A program made the position numbers and the translations under genes. From assembly GCA_000310025.1 (NCBI GenBank), contig FN648785.1, positions 690,720 to 754,719 on the forward strand: 64,000 nt of DNA, read 5' to 3'. Below are positions 42,301 through 53,434 of this stretch, piece after piece (position 1 is the stretch's first letter; every line of letters starts with the position of its first letter). Origin of the DNA: Ectocarpus siliculosus. Lineage: Eukaryota > Sar > Phaeophyceae > Ectocarpales > Ectocarpaceae. Under the pieces are notes generated by a model. That model was not told the origin of the DNA and made no database searches. It saw only the letters and a program-made list of their open reading frames with translations.

Positions 42301-43908
42301 CCCCGAGAGCAAGCCCGTGCGATGTGAGCCATGCAAGGGCTACGGGCACGACAAGAGCAAGTGCCCGACCGAGGAGGCGGTGCTCGTCGTGGAAGTGCCG
42401 GCGGGGGGGGCGTCTGCGGACGCCACAGCACTGGACGTGGCAGAAGAGGCGCTGGTGGTCGGTGACATCTCATGCGAATGTCACAGAGTCGTTGGTCGAG
42501 GGGGTGTAGAGCAGGCTAGGCGGGGGAGGTATGTTGCCGATACCGGCGCTACCACCCACATATTCGCGAACTCAGATGGGTTCGTTCGTTACGAAGAGTG
42601 TGATCGACGTGTGCGCGTCGCCGCCGGAGAAACCTTCCCTATTGTAGGGTATGGCGACGTGACGGTAACCCTTAGCTCGCGCGACGGTACAACCGACCTG
42701 TTGTTGAAACGGGTTGCACACGTTCCCCGACTAGATTACAACCTAGTATCTCTCACTTCCCTCTTCGACGACGGGTTCGACACCAAAACCCTCAATAAAC
42801 ACGACTTGGAATTGGAGGGAGGGGGGGGGGGAGTCGGTGTACTTCCCCCGATGCGGTGACCTGTACGTTCAGAACGGTTTCCGCAAAAACTCCGAACAAG
42901 CCTATACCGCATGCTCCTGGTAGCGCGAAAGCGCCCAACACCCTCGTTGACATCAACGACTTCCACTGCGCGCACGGCCACTCCCACGAGGTGCTGCTGA
43001 GGACCACGGCGAAGCAGCAGGGAACGACGCTGGTGGGCGAGCTCCGGGAGTGCCTGGGGTGCTCGACGGGGAAGGGGCTTTCCAAGCCCATCCCCAACAA
43101 GACGTCGACCCGAGCATCGTTGCCTCCCATCGCAGAGGAGGAAGAGGAATTCGCGACTGAGGAGGACGAGGTTGGGGAGGGCGCGTCGAGCCAAGGTGGA
43201 GGGAGGGCGGAGGGAGAACCTGTGGATGGAGGACCAGGTTTCAACCTTGGCACGACGGCAGCCCCGGGGCCCGCGGGGCCGCCCGCGCGCGTAGCGCCGG
43301 CGGCACCGCCGGCCGCGCCCCAGGAGTCGGGCGCAGGCGACGCTGGCGATGGCGCCCCCTCGAGCACGGAGGGCGCGAGTGTCGCCCCATCTACCACGTC
43401 GGCCGGCATGGCCGATGTGGGCGGCGGCGAGGACGACCGCCGCAGCAGCAGCAGCCGCGGTAGCGGAGGCAGCGGTAGCGGCAGCGGCAGCGACAGAGGC
43501 AGCAACAGCGGCAGCGGCAGCGGCAGCGGCAGCGAGACGATCTCCTGGCGCTCCGCGGGCCAGAGGACCGGCGGCTCGCCCGCTTCGACAAGCCGGCGGA
43601 ACCCTCGCAGAAACCCGAGGTACGAGTCGCCCCCGTCGCCGACAAGTGCCGAAGCCCTGCTCGCCTCGGTGGCGAGCCTGCCCGTCAGCAGCACGGAGGA
43701 GTTCACCCGCTGGATGCTCTCGGCGGTACTCCACGTGGCGGAGGGGCTAGAGGCGAGGGTGGTGCGAGAGTTGCTGTTCGAGCGCGCCGAGGAGGCCCAT
43801 GCTGCGCGCCAAGAAGCGGAGGACCTCTTGCTGGGTGCGGTGGACCTCATGCTCACCTCGCCAGACGCATTCGAGACGGCTCTGGCGTCCCACCAGCTAA
43901 CTAAGTGA
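42300..43908 (+). pseudogene. pol: Copia protease and pre-integrase region; integrase core missing
   Basis: Second zinc knuckle CEPCKGYGHDKSKC (C-x2-C-x4-H-x4-C), protease ADTGAT at about 42538, and the pre-integrase start LVSLTSLFDDG. A run of ten or more G near 42822 shifts the frame. The next frame (to 43908) has the zinc-binding FHCAHGHSHEVLL and CLGCSTGKG pair, then passes directly from NKTSTRA into an acidic linker (PPIAEEEEEF). The D,D-35-E core that normally lies here is absent. A Gly/Ser repeat (GSGGSGSGSGSDRGSNSGSG) and a helical segment follow. Confidence 0.85.
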
Positions 43909-43951
43909 ACCCCCCATAGGCAAGCGTCCGAGTGATGTAGAACCCCCCCCC

Positions 43952-45482
43952 ATGACCGTAGCCGGCGTTGCCAAGTCTGTGTACAGAGAGGGGTGGGAAC
44001 AGGCCATGAGGGAAGAGTTTGAAGGGCACTTGGGCACGGGGACGTTTTCATTCGTAGACGGCACGCCAGAGGGGCGCAGGCCTGTGAGCTCAAAGTGGTG
44101 TTTTAGTTGGAAGACCAACAAGGAACGGAAGATAGACAAGTTCAAAGCGCGTCTGGTTGCTAGGGGGTTCTCGCAATATCCCTAACGTCGACTATTTCCA
44201 TTCGTCTTCCACTTTCCCCTCATCCGCATCCACTAAGCTGATGCTTGCGGTAGCAAACGAGAAGGGCATGAACCTCAATCACTGGGATGTGAAGCAGGCG
44301 TACACACACGCCACGCTAGACGAGGAGGTTTTTCTGAGGCTCCCCGCTGGGTGCGGGGACAAATCGCTTAAAATTTTTAAGGCTGAGCGTGCGATTTACG
44401 GTCTGAAGCAGAGCGGTAGGCAGTGGGGGTACCACGCTGCTGATACGCTAGTCGAGAACGGGTTCGAACAGTGCAAGGCGGACCCGTGTGTTTTCCGCAA
44501 GATGGTAGACGAAGTCGTGGTGATGATTATCGTGATCTACGTGGATGACATTTTGGTGGCTGGTTCTGACGAGGATTGTCAGGCGTTGCTTGCTTCTCTC
44601 AACAAGAAATTTCCCACCAAAAACCTTGGAGAGTGTGAATGGTTTGACGGGTGTGCCATCGAGAGAGATGTAGAGGCTGGGACTCTTAGAATCTCCCAAA
44701 CCGCGTACATTAACAGCATGGTGAAACGCTTTGATGTGCAACCGACCTCCCACATCCCCGCTACCCCCGGTGCCGACCTAGGACCGAAGCGAGATGATGA
44801 GAAGGGAGGGGAGTGGCCGGTGAGGGAGGCAATCGGCAGCATGATGTGGGTGTCGACGTTCTCGCGTCCAGACGTATCGTTCGCCGTGCGGGCGGTAGCG
44901 CGCCACGCCCACGCCCCGGCGAAGAGGCACTGGGATGCAATACAGAAGATCCTCGGCTACCTAAAGCAGACGAGGGGCCTCCGCATCACCTACCAACGGG
45001 GATCGGGGTTAGGGCTGGCCGTGTACGTAGACGCTAGCTACGCCGACACGGAGGATAGGCGTTCGGTGTCAGGGTTGGCAACGACGGTTGGAGGTACCGT
45101 AGTCAGCCATGGTAGCAAGACACAGAGCATCGTGTCTTTGTCTTCGACGGAAGCCGAGTACATGGCTGCCGGGGAGGGCGTCAAGGAGGCGTTGTTTGTC
45201 CGTGCTGTGCTTTCGTTTGTTGCCCCAGAGACCAGTGGTAGCAGCATCCAGGTCCTTGAGGGCAACCAGGGGGCCATAGCGTTGGTGCAGAACCCCCTCA
45301 TCTCAGGTCGGACGAAACACATCGACGTGAGGTTTCATTTTATCCGCGGATTGTTTAGGTCGGGGGATATTTCGGTCAAGTTCGTGCCGACAACGGAGCA
45401 ACACGCGGACCTCCTAACCAAGGCCCTTAGCAGGGCCAGTCTGCAGTCCCACCGGCGCAAGTTGATGAAATTGCCGGAGTAG
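43952..45482 (+). pseudogene. pol: Copia reverse transcriptase and RNase H, one frameshift
   Basis: RT starts REGWEQAMREEFEGH...KARLVARGFSQ, then a single-base shift near 44175 moves the frame to PNVDYFHSSSTF. The rest, to 45482, is intact: WDVKQAYTHATL, AIYGLKQSGRQWG, catalytic YVDD at 44538-44549, then RNase H with VDASYAD, SLSSTEAEYMA and KHIDVRFHFIR. The large intact part suggests recent inactivation, or mobilisation in trans. Confidence 0.9.
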
Positions 45483-45710
45483 CTGTAAATAGCCGGTTTT
45501 AGCACTTGCATTGGACTTTCTAGTAAGTGCGGCCGTTGTGATCCACTGTGATAGCGACGGTTTGTTTGTGGTAGTGGTTTTTTTTTTCGAGGGGTTTTGC
45601 CCGGACGCCGGGTTTCCCCTCTACATGTTACCATGTTGGTATTTCTGATGTATCCAGGGGCGTTCTTTCCCCATTGATGGTTAGTTACTTGCGTGAAGAA
45701 CCAGGGAGGG
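45483..45710 (+). other. Copia 3' untranslated region with polypurine tract
   Basis: About 230 bp between the RNase H stop codon and the 3' LTR. It ends in the purine-rich GAAGAACCAGGGAGGG that primes plus-strand synthesis. A T-run lies near 45579-45587. Confidence 0.8.
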
Positions 45711-45959
45711 TGTTCGTGGGTCAGCGAACATTGGTGTTGGATACATGTGCTGTATGATTTGGTGTCACGCAGATTGGTAAGATTGCCGTTTGGTAGGGGG
45801 CACCGTGATGAGTCACGGGGCCCCTCCTTGCTGTTGGAGCTGCTCTGTGTGGAGCACTCCCTCTTTCGTCCGTGTGAAGGACGGTCGCCTACCTCTCGTG
45901 AAGTTAATACATCACCGAAACAGTCTCACTCGATAAATAAGTGGCATAGGCCGCAAACA
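45711..45959 (+). repeat. 3' LTR of the copia element
   Basis: 249 bp, same ends as the left LTR, six substitutions (for example GGGTCA for GGGTCT, GGCATA for GGCGTA). Confidence 0.95.
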
Positions 45960-46373
45960 TGTGGGAGAGGCACAGGCCATTCAAAAATAGCCTGTGTTCG
46001 GAAGACTGAGTTTTTGCTGAAAAATTGGCGGGCAGTCCCGCCTCGAGGGGTTCTGGTTCTATCATTTTTGGTTGGTTTGTTGGTGGTCCGTGGTCAATGC
46101 GGGTGCGAATGTCCGGAAGTGTTTGCGTTCTCACAGGGAAGTTCGTTGCGCTTTTCTTCTAGGATAGGGGGTCAATGCTCCGTTGTGGTTCCACCGATTT
46201 CGGGCAGGAAGCTTTTGAAGCTCTTTTTCAACGCGATGATATCGTTCTCATGGTGGTCATTCTTCGGTGAACTTTGGAGTTCCAGGGTAGGAAATACAGC
46301 AAGGTTCGTTGGCTTTTACTTTCCCCTAAGACCGCCAAAGGCCTGCTGTCCCGTACTGATATTCCGCAAGAAA

Positions 46374-46496
46374 GCTGAAGCTGAAAATGTGCTGTGTCTA
46401 TGTCAAAGTGCTGCTGTCCTTGTCAAGTGCTGTGTCTATGTTTGTCCTTGTCAACGTGCTGTGTATATATATGTATGTGAAATATTCAGCTTCAGC
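46374..46496. repeat. 12-bp perfect inverted repeat enclosing tandem repeats
   Basis: GCTGAAGCTGAA (46374-46385) and TTCAGCTTCAGC (46485-46496) can pair perfectly. The 99-bp loop holds imperfect copies of GTGCTGTGTCTATGTC and GTCCTTGTCAA. Confidence 0.8.
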
Positions 46497-47160
46497 TTCG
46501 GCCTTGCGTTGGGAGAGTGCGCTTATATCATATCAGACACGCGTGGGGAGAAAATTGGTCAAAGGATCGTTGATGTATGTGTCTCGGGTGGATTTCATAG
46601 CTTCAGAAAGCCGGGGTGTGAGTCACAAAACAACGTGAAGCGATTGATTTAGTTGTTGGGAGTCCTTTTGGGGCTCGGTGTGCACCGTCGGGTAGCGCCG
46701 TTTTCAACAGTCAAATGTTCGATTGAGGGGGGTAACAGGGGTTCGTTGCTGCCTTTCTTAGGGGTGAGTTCGACGTCTTCTTACCGGGGACAAAAGTGCT
46801 TTCGTTCAGAAACAATTGTAGTGATCAGGTATTAGCAAGTCAGGTAAAGATTTTGGGCCGGGAGTTTTTGGGGTTGGTGCCGGTTGTCGTTACCAAAACA
46901 CGGCAGCGCGGCACGGGGTAAAAAAGGTGTGGGTGCATGTAATTTTTCGGTACATCCGAAAATCAAGAATCGTCTTGTACGTCGAGTTTGTTCGTGTGTA
47001 AATACTGCTGTAGTTATGGAACAAACTGATGCATGTATGTACTGTACTCCAAAAGCCAGCAGCATCTTGTAGGGGTACCCGATTATGGCCGTGTTTGGAC
47101 CGGGTGTACCCACTGCTCTAAATGTGTTTGATGTTTGATCGAGTTGTTTTATCGCACCCC

Positions 47161-47214
47161 GGTGCCATCTCTCCGACCGGTGCCATCTCTCCGGCCGATG
47201 CCAACTCTCCGACT
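47161..47214. repeat. 18-bp minisatellite, three units
   Basis: Units GGTGCCATCTCTCCGACC, GGTGCCATCTCTCCGGCC and GATGCCAACTCTCCGACT lie head to tail. Reverse-complement relatives occur at 16155-16236. Confidence 0.85.
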
Positions 47215-48069
47215 GTGACGGTATCCGCAAACAGCTCTCCCTCTGAAGAAGGAAGGAAGTTGTACTGCTGTAGTGCTGACCGTCGGTCAGCGTCGGTGTG
47301 ATACCTATCTGTTTGGGTGTGGGGCTTCTTTATCACAACCAGCACGGCTAACAGCACAGTTTACAGAGCAAGCTGTGCGGGCTGTGTATCTCTCGACGAG
47401 GCACACATGCATGATAGCCCGACATGTTTGCCTTTAGCTAACTCGTGCCTTACTGCTGTACCCTGCCAGCAGCATGGCAGCTTGGAGAAAACCCTCGCCG
47501 CACCGATATGTACGGCGGGTAGATTCTCACCTGACTTTCGTCCACCGCGTCCACGCTGATTATTTTGCGCTCGCCCTCACTCCCGTCCTTACGCAGCCGA
47601 ACCCTGGCTCTTGGACGTCTGTGGCCATCTACGTCACGATAGACTAGTCTCTCCCAGCCAATCCTGGTTGGGTGTTGAGTGGAATGAGAGAGAGTACTCC
47701 GGGGGTTTCGAAAAAATACTATGCACCCCGAATTGCCCGCATGCGACATACCTACTCGGAGGTACACTTCCATTCTTGAAAAAGGCAAACATTCACAGCA
47801 GTCGGGGTCTGAATAGCACCACCGGTTGACTGCTGCTGTTCGACAGAGAGAGACGTTGCGGTGCTGTTTGATTCTTCACAACGTGTTTGAAAGCGGCTGG
47901 GGTGTCTGCTCAGCACAACAAGTAGGCTAGATTATATTTTCTGGTATCACACCATTGTTGTTGTCGTTGACCCCACAAGAGGTGTGTTTCATTGTTGTTG
48001 TTGCTGTCTTCACGAAAAAAATCGTTCGTCCCGTTAGGATATTTCCATGAACGAACTTGGCTACATATT

Positions 48070-48106
48070 CTGTGTGTGTGTGTGTGTGTTTTTTTTTTTT
48101 TTTCTT
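48070..48106. repeat. (TG)n followed by poly-T
   Basis: About ten TG dinucleotides run into about 15 T. A simple-sequence tract. Confidence 0.9.
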
Positions 48107-49215
48107 AAGATGACACAACGAAACCATCTCTATCATAGAAAAGAGTCTGAGACAGATTAGCAAATGGATTCATAGCGTCAGAAAGTACCTGTGTGTCTAC
48201 GATTTCCCAGACAGCATATATATAGGGACATCTCCCCTGCGGGTAACAGGCTCAACAAGACAGTTTGGTACCTGTCTTGTGTGTCTCATATATGTTATGT
48301 TGGGAAGGTGCAGATGATATGTGTTAGGTACTGGTCGGGCGTTTTGTGTGTGACACCCTTTTAATCGTAGGGCATGCAATCTCCCTCAGTTTACAAACGT
48401 ATTTTCAATGTGGTACGCGTATGTGTTTTTATTATTCCTTAATAATTCTGCTCATCATCATGGAAACAGAGCTCTGGGAACATCTCATCAGGGCATCAGA
48501 CAGGGCGCACTTCTGCAAGATACAGATCTTCTTGTCGTTTTCGATGTTCGGGGGTTCCCTAGTGCAGAGGTTCCCCTTGGACTTTTGTGGGAAACGATCC
48601 CCTAATGCAGAGGTTCCCTAATGCATTGCAGCGGGGCAGTCGCGTTGTCGGCCTTCGACCGAATCCGTGAGGGGTTTTGATGGGGATTGTTATTGTTTGC
48701 AGATCTCAGACGGAAATCTCTGCAGACAACGTCGTCGCTCTCCTTTGTGGTTTTATTATATAAAAGGGGTATTGTTAACGCAACGAAAAAAAAACGCTTT
48801 TTTTCACGGAACGGTGAAAAGAAGATCCGATTATTATACATCGCTTGTTCTATGTAGTCTAATCGTGATGTCATCGCGAAAATTTTCTTTCCTTCCCTGA
48901 ATATACGTCTTGCTCGACACACAACAGGTTGACATGGTATTGCTCACCATAGAGCAGCGGTGAAAGCGCAATGAGCAGCACCCGACACAGAGGACAACAC
49001 ACTTAGAAAGATCCCGTCCACCTGACCTGCTGTTTTCAGTTTTTTTCAGCAACAACAGGCGCAGGGCAGAGTGTCGCCACCTGGGTGTTTCTTGCGATTT
49101 CTTCAGTTTGCCAGCTCATTTTTCACGGTTGTGACTCCCATCTTTGACCACCACCTGCCCAAAGAAAGGTAGACGAGCTCAACAATCATAGGGCGGCAGC
49201 CGCGCTGACGGCCAG

Positions 49216-49504
49216 CATCATATAGATGGCCAATCCGGAAGAATTAGCGTGTCGGAGGCCCTGTTGCTCTACTGCTGCGTGGTGCCGTGGATTGATGTTG
49301 ATGCGTCCGACCAAAAACAACAGATAGATCATCATCTCGCCGCATTTTTCCCAACGAGGTGGCACACGTCTCTCACACACTTCATTGAGCAGCACCCAAG
49401 CACCCGATACCCACGACGCAGCACGGCGCCGGGAGATGGTATCATATAGACAGCCGAACCGAAGGAATCAGCGCGTTGGAGGTCTTGGTGCTGCTGCTGT
49501 ACTT
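49216..49504. repeat. Diverged 65-bp direct repeat, copies 224 bp apart
   Basis: CATCATATAGATGGCC at 49216 and TATCATATAGACAGCC at 49440 begin segments that both continue with (C/G)AA...GGAATTAGCG-like and TTGGAGG-like sequence. Confidence 0.7.
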
Positions 49505-51099
49505 GTTCTACTGTTTCGGTGTTTGCTATGTGTGATTGAAAAAAAAAAACAGCACCAGCAGCAGCAGCAGTTGAAGACGAGAGCACCACGCAATGCATGC
49601 CTAGTTTTGGGCCAAGAACGGACTGAACGCCGCTTCTGCCGCTTGTTTGTCCATCTCCACAACAGACCTGGACGTGAGTCTGGCAGGTCTTTCTAGCGTT
49701 CTCAGTGATGTTACAGCGCCCGCGGTGCGCTTGTCCGATGCTTCTGTCAAAAACACGGATGGATTCGTGAAGAAAGTAGCAAGCCCCCAAACACCCGGCT
49801 CCTTATTTTCACGCTTTCGGGGAAATGAAAACCCCTCCATATATAGTCTATATATATGTTCAAGAAAACACGGGTCAGTTTTTTTCTTCGTGTTTTATTG
49901 GTCGATAACAATAGCCCATTATACGCCAGAGCGTTGTTACAGCAACATGGGCTGATGTACTATCTAAACATGACATTATTTGTACTTCACCGCACCGGAT
50001 GGTCCCACCTTCGGCAGGACGAGAGGCACACTCACACGTACGTACGTGGTCTGGGGAGAGCATGATGATGAGCGACAAATTCAACAAAGAGGGGAGATCT
50101 GATGATATCATCGCTCGCTGGGTGCTGCTCTCGGGAAATCGTGGAAATAAATGCAGTACAAGGTACCCTTGGTCATAGCCTCCTCTCCGCTGATTGAATC
50201 CATGTTGTAGCGTCATTCGTTCATTGTGCTATTTATTTAGTAAAAATCTATTAGACCCTTTCCTAACAACGTTAGAAGGAGAGATGGATTCATTCGTTGT
50301 GCCTTTGAGAAAAAACTCGCTTCGCCAAGCTTCGCCGTAGACCACCGTAGAATATGCATATTGATGGGACAACGAATTGTTCGTGTACGTATTGTATGCA
50401 TATGCATACGTATAATATATTATATACGGGTGTGTGCGTGAGTGCCTTGGCCTCCAAGTGCAGGGGTGAGATTATTTCTATGCACATCCATCTACTCATC
50501 ATTCACGCGTAGAGCACCATGATAAGACTTGACAATGAATGAATATATTTGCACTTATTTTTCAAGGGTCTGCCGCCGCCGCCGTGAAATAAATGGTGCT
50601 GAGTGCTGAGCCACTGAGCCATGTGATGATCGGCGCCCTGGGTCTGTCTCCGGGACACTAAACATTTTCTTGTATTGTTTGTTGTTGTCTTCGGCACGAC
50701 CAGCAACAACAGAAGTATCCACAAGGAACGTTCACATGGATCGGGCGTACTCTACCGAGCTGCTTTATCGCGACTAGCTAAATAAATGACAAAAAAACAT
50801 ATCTTCTGTGAGATAAGTTTAAAAAATACAAATAGCATCTATCTGTCTCTGTGGAGACGCCACATGCACCAATCAATCGATGCCGTAGAGAGAAATCCTT
50901 TTGAAGGAATCATTCGCCCATAAATGTAATATCCCTCGTGCAGCGAGAGGGGAAGAAGAACGGCTACCCACTCAAAACCATGATATTTGCCTCTACAACA
51001 TCAAAAACAACAATAACAGCAGTAGGTAGGCTAGACTACTACTGTAAGCATTCCGTTCAATTTCCGCGATGTCCTGTCCGTGTGTACTAAACCACTACA

Positions 51100-52733
51100 T
51101 TTTTCATACCAAAGCAGCACACCAAGGTTCGGCCATTGGGACATCAACGCCAGCGCAATAGGACGGTGTGCGAACTCCTGCCCAAAAAGGAAGTCCTATA
51201 GTAACTATCATCGCAGCAGAGAAACCAACCGAAGCCAGTAGAAGACCATGAAACTTCAACGTTTGTCCCTTGAATGTATGCCGAATCGCTTGCATAAGAA
51301 AAAATTAGCACGACACAGACAACATTTACCGACACTACTCGTCGTTGCACATGTTCTTCGCGTAGACGAAGAGAAAATAACCCTGCGTTGCCGCTGTCGC
51401 TCTCCGCTGCTCCGCGACTGCTACTCCCACACTCTCGATGTATACATGCATGCAAACGAAGAAAAAAACTACCAGAAGGAATAGGGCCAGAAAAAAAACA
51501 CAGCGTAGCACCTGCACTCACCACCAGCTCACTGCAATGCGTGAGACACAAGAGTCCTTGGTGCTGGTCGCATTTGCTCGAGCCGATTCCTCAAAATTAG
51601 GCAATGCATCGGGGAGTTTTGCATGCCAATGACATCCTCGACCCTCAAATAGGACAGGCCTGCTGCTGTATGCAGAAGTACTGCAGCAAGGGCCGTAGAC
51701 TCTGTGAATTTACTCCGCTGTGAAACCTTTAGTCTATCCACCATCGAAAGGTCGACGCAACTACTCTCGACCACGCAGGAGCCGTCTCCAAGAAGCAGCC
51801 GAGCCCAAAAGCAGCCGAGGCCCAAAACTCGACATAGACTAGGAAGAGTTATCGGCGACACTGAACTCGTTTGAATAGGCGATTTAACTGGCCCAATGGA
51901 AAAAAAAAAAGAAGAAAAAAACTCTCCGTTGTATGCCACGAGCAAGGCGCATGCTATGCAGATGCTGTGCGTCCGACCTGGTAAGACCATCGCGACCCCC
52001 TTGCTTGAGAAATGGAACATAGTGCGAAGGCCTCCTCCAATAACGATCAACACCAGGCCGTGCTCTAAACAAACGCTGACCAACCGAAGTCTGGAGGAGA
52101 CCCAAGCGGCCGCCTTCGAAACAAGCTACAGATAACAAACTCAGCTGGAATTACAGTGCTAACTTCACTTACAAACGTGGCAGCTCTTGAAACCCCCAAA
52201 ACTACGATAGCTACCACGGGGTTTTCCCCTATTCCACAGACGCATCCAACAGAAACCGTCCACTTGGTCGCCTTACAGACTTCTTCACGACTTGAGACTG
52301 AAAATGCGCCCGTCTATTGCGCGTCAAATTAACCACTACATTCACTCTACAAGCCAAGCACCGTACGCGATTTTTGTCACAAACTCGAGTTCTACCGGTG
52401 AAGTCCGCCAGGAGTGTTGGACACATGACTGCAAAAATGGCAGCAGACCTTCACTCGTGCCCATGAGAACTGCGAGGGGAATCCAAGAAATTTCCACGAA
52501 CGGTCCTTGGAGCGACATAGAGGTATCTCCCTAGCATCCAACACCACAACATGAAACGGCTGTGACACGTATACCTTCTATTTCAAGACGACGTGAACAG
52601 CAAGGAATGCAACAAATGACCGCTACCAGCGTAATGGTAACCCAACCAGCGCTTTTCAGTATGTCGTATCTATAACCTCCCGCATGAACAACATGCACGA
52701 ACTGAAAGAGAATGCACTCCAAGATGAATTCAA
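51100..52733 (-). CDS. Probable multi-pass membrane protein, exon model partial
   Basis: Best-supported exons are 52733-52575 (acceptor CCTCCCAG, donor GTATACG) and 52297-52071 (acceptor TTTTCAG, donor GTTTAG); their phases fit each other. They encode hydrophobic helices: FILECILFQFVHVVHAGG, SAGWVTITLVAVICCIPCC, GENPVVAIVVLGVSRAATF and VSTVIPAEFVICSLFRRRP. Further hydrophobic or protein-like pieces follow at about 51900-51735 (SPITLPSLCRVLGLGCFW) and about 51240-51120 (KFHGLLLASVGFSAAMIVTIG), but I could not fix their junctions. Start and stop codons are unknown. No family recognised. It lies downstream of, and on the same strand as, the membrane-protein gene at 53435-55903, so the two could be one locus or tandem genes. 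Confidence 0.4.
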
Positions 52734-52799
52734 CTGGGAGGCAAAGCCGGTGTCTATGTACCCTTCGGGGGGTAGAATAAGCAATCACTCGGTCTGGGG

Positions 52800-53434
52800 C
52801 AGCCAGCAAGATGCAGATGCCAACAACGTTCGACCCTTAACCAACAGTTCATTGCTCAAATAAATCCCTCCCTCTGTTGTAGAAGTATGACTGAGGCTGC
52901 CGGAAAATGATAAGACATACCGCCGTCGCGTCATTCGTAACTCAATGCAATCAAGAGTTGAATCACGTCAATCATGAGAACGTCACGATTGCAATCTGAT
53001 GGACCATGCAAAACATCAAAAGCAAGGCGAGCAGGGATTCTATTTATCATACCGAAAAGTACCCAGCGAGTTTTCATATATCATGCAAGCATAGCAACAA
53101 CGTAAAGGCTTGACAAATGACAGCCACAAAGTATTAACTGGAAGATCGCCACCAAATGAACATCACGCCGGTTCCAGTGCCGTCTGGTACCAGAGGTCCG
53201 AATCGATTTCCAGACAGAGCCTTGACGATGTACAGTTCCATCCCTGAATGACTAGCTGCAAGCAATATCGCTCATAGTTTCAATGACAGCTTGTTTGGAA
53301 CTGGCAGCTAAAACAAATAAGCTTCCGGCAGAAAGGGATGTTCCAGCTGGCCGCGACTGTCGCAAAAACAAAAAAGTGCATAGGGATCAAACAAAATAGG
53401 CTCCCCCGTCTAGGCAGCCTCGACGCGTGGAAGA
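52800..53434. other. Spacer between two minus-strand membrane-protein genes
   Basis: No frame with coding character. It probably holds 3' flanking sequence of the gene that ends at 53435. Confidence 0.5.

Larger units (their letters stand above)
40679..45959 (+). mobile_element. Ty1/copia LTR retrotransposon, defective
   Basis: Two 249-bp LTRs differing at six positions enclose gag, protease, the pre-integrase zinc domain, a long Gly/Ser-rich linker, reverse transcriptase and RNase H, in copia order. The integrase catalytic core is absent and several frameshifts and one nonsense codon break the polyprotein. Flanking pentamers TGGGG (left) and TGTGG (right) could be a target duplication with one mismatch. 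The purine-rich GTGAAGAACCAGGGAGGG before the right LTR is the polypurine tract. Confidence 0.95.
45960..51100. other. Gene-poor, repeat-bearing region
   Basis: No exon chain is supported. Contains an inverted repeat with internal tandem repeats (46374-46496), an 18-bp minisatellite (47161-47214), three TACTGCTGTA words (47003, 47263, 47451), a GT-run plus T-run (48070-48105), a local GCAGAGGTTCCC duplication near 48555-48625 and a 65-bp direct repeat (49216/49440). Confidence 0.55.

Noticed and set aside
42736-44093. Minus-strand frames of 332 and 433 codons
   Set aside because: Antisense to the copia Gly/Ser and GC-rich linker; stop codons are rare there because of composition.
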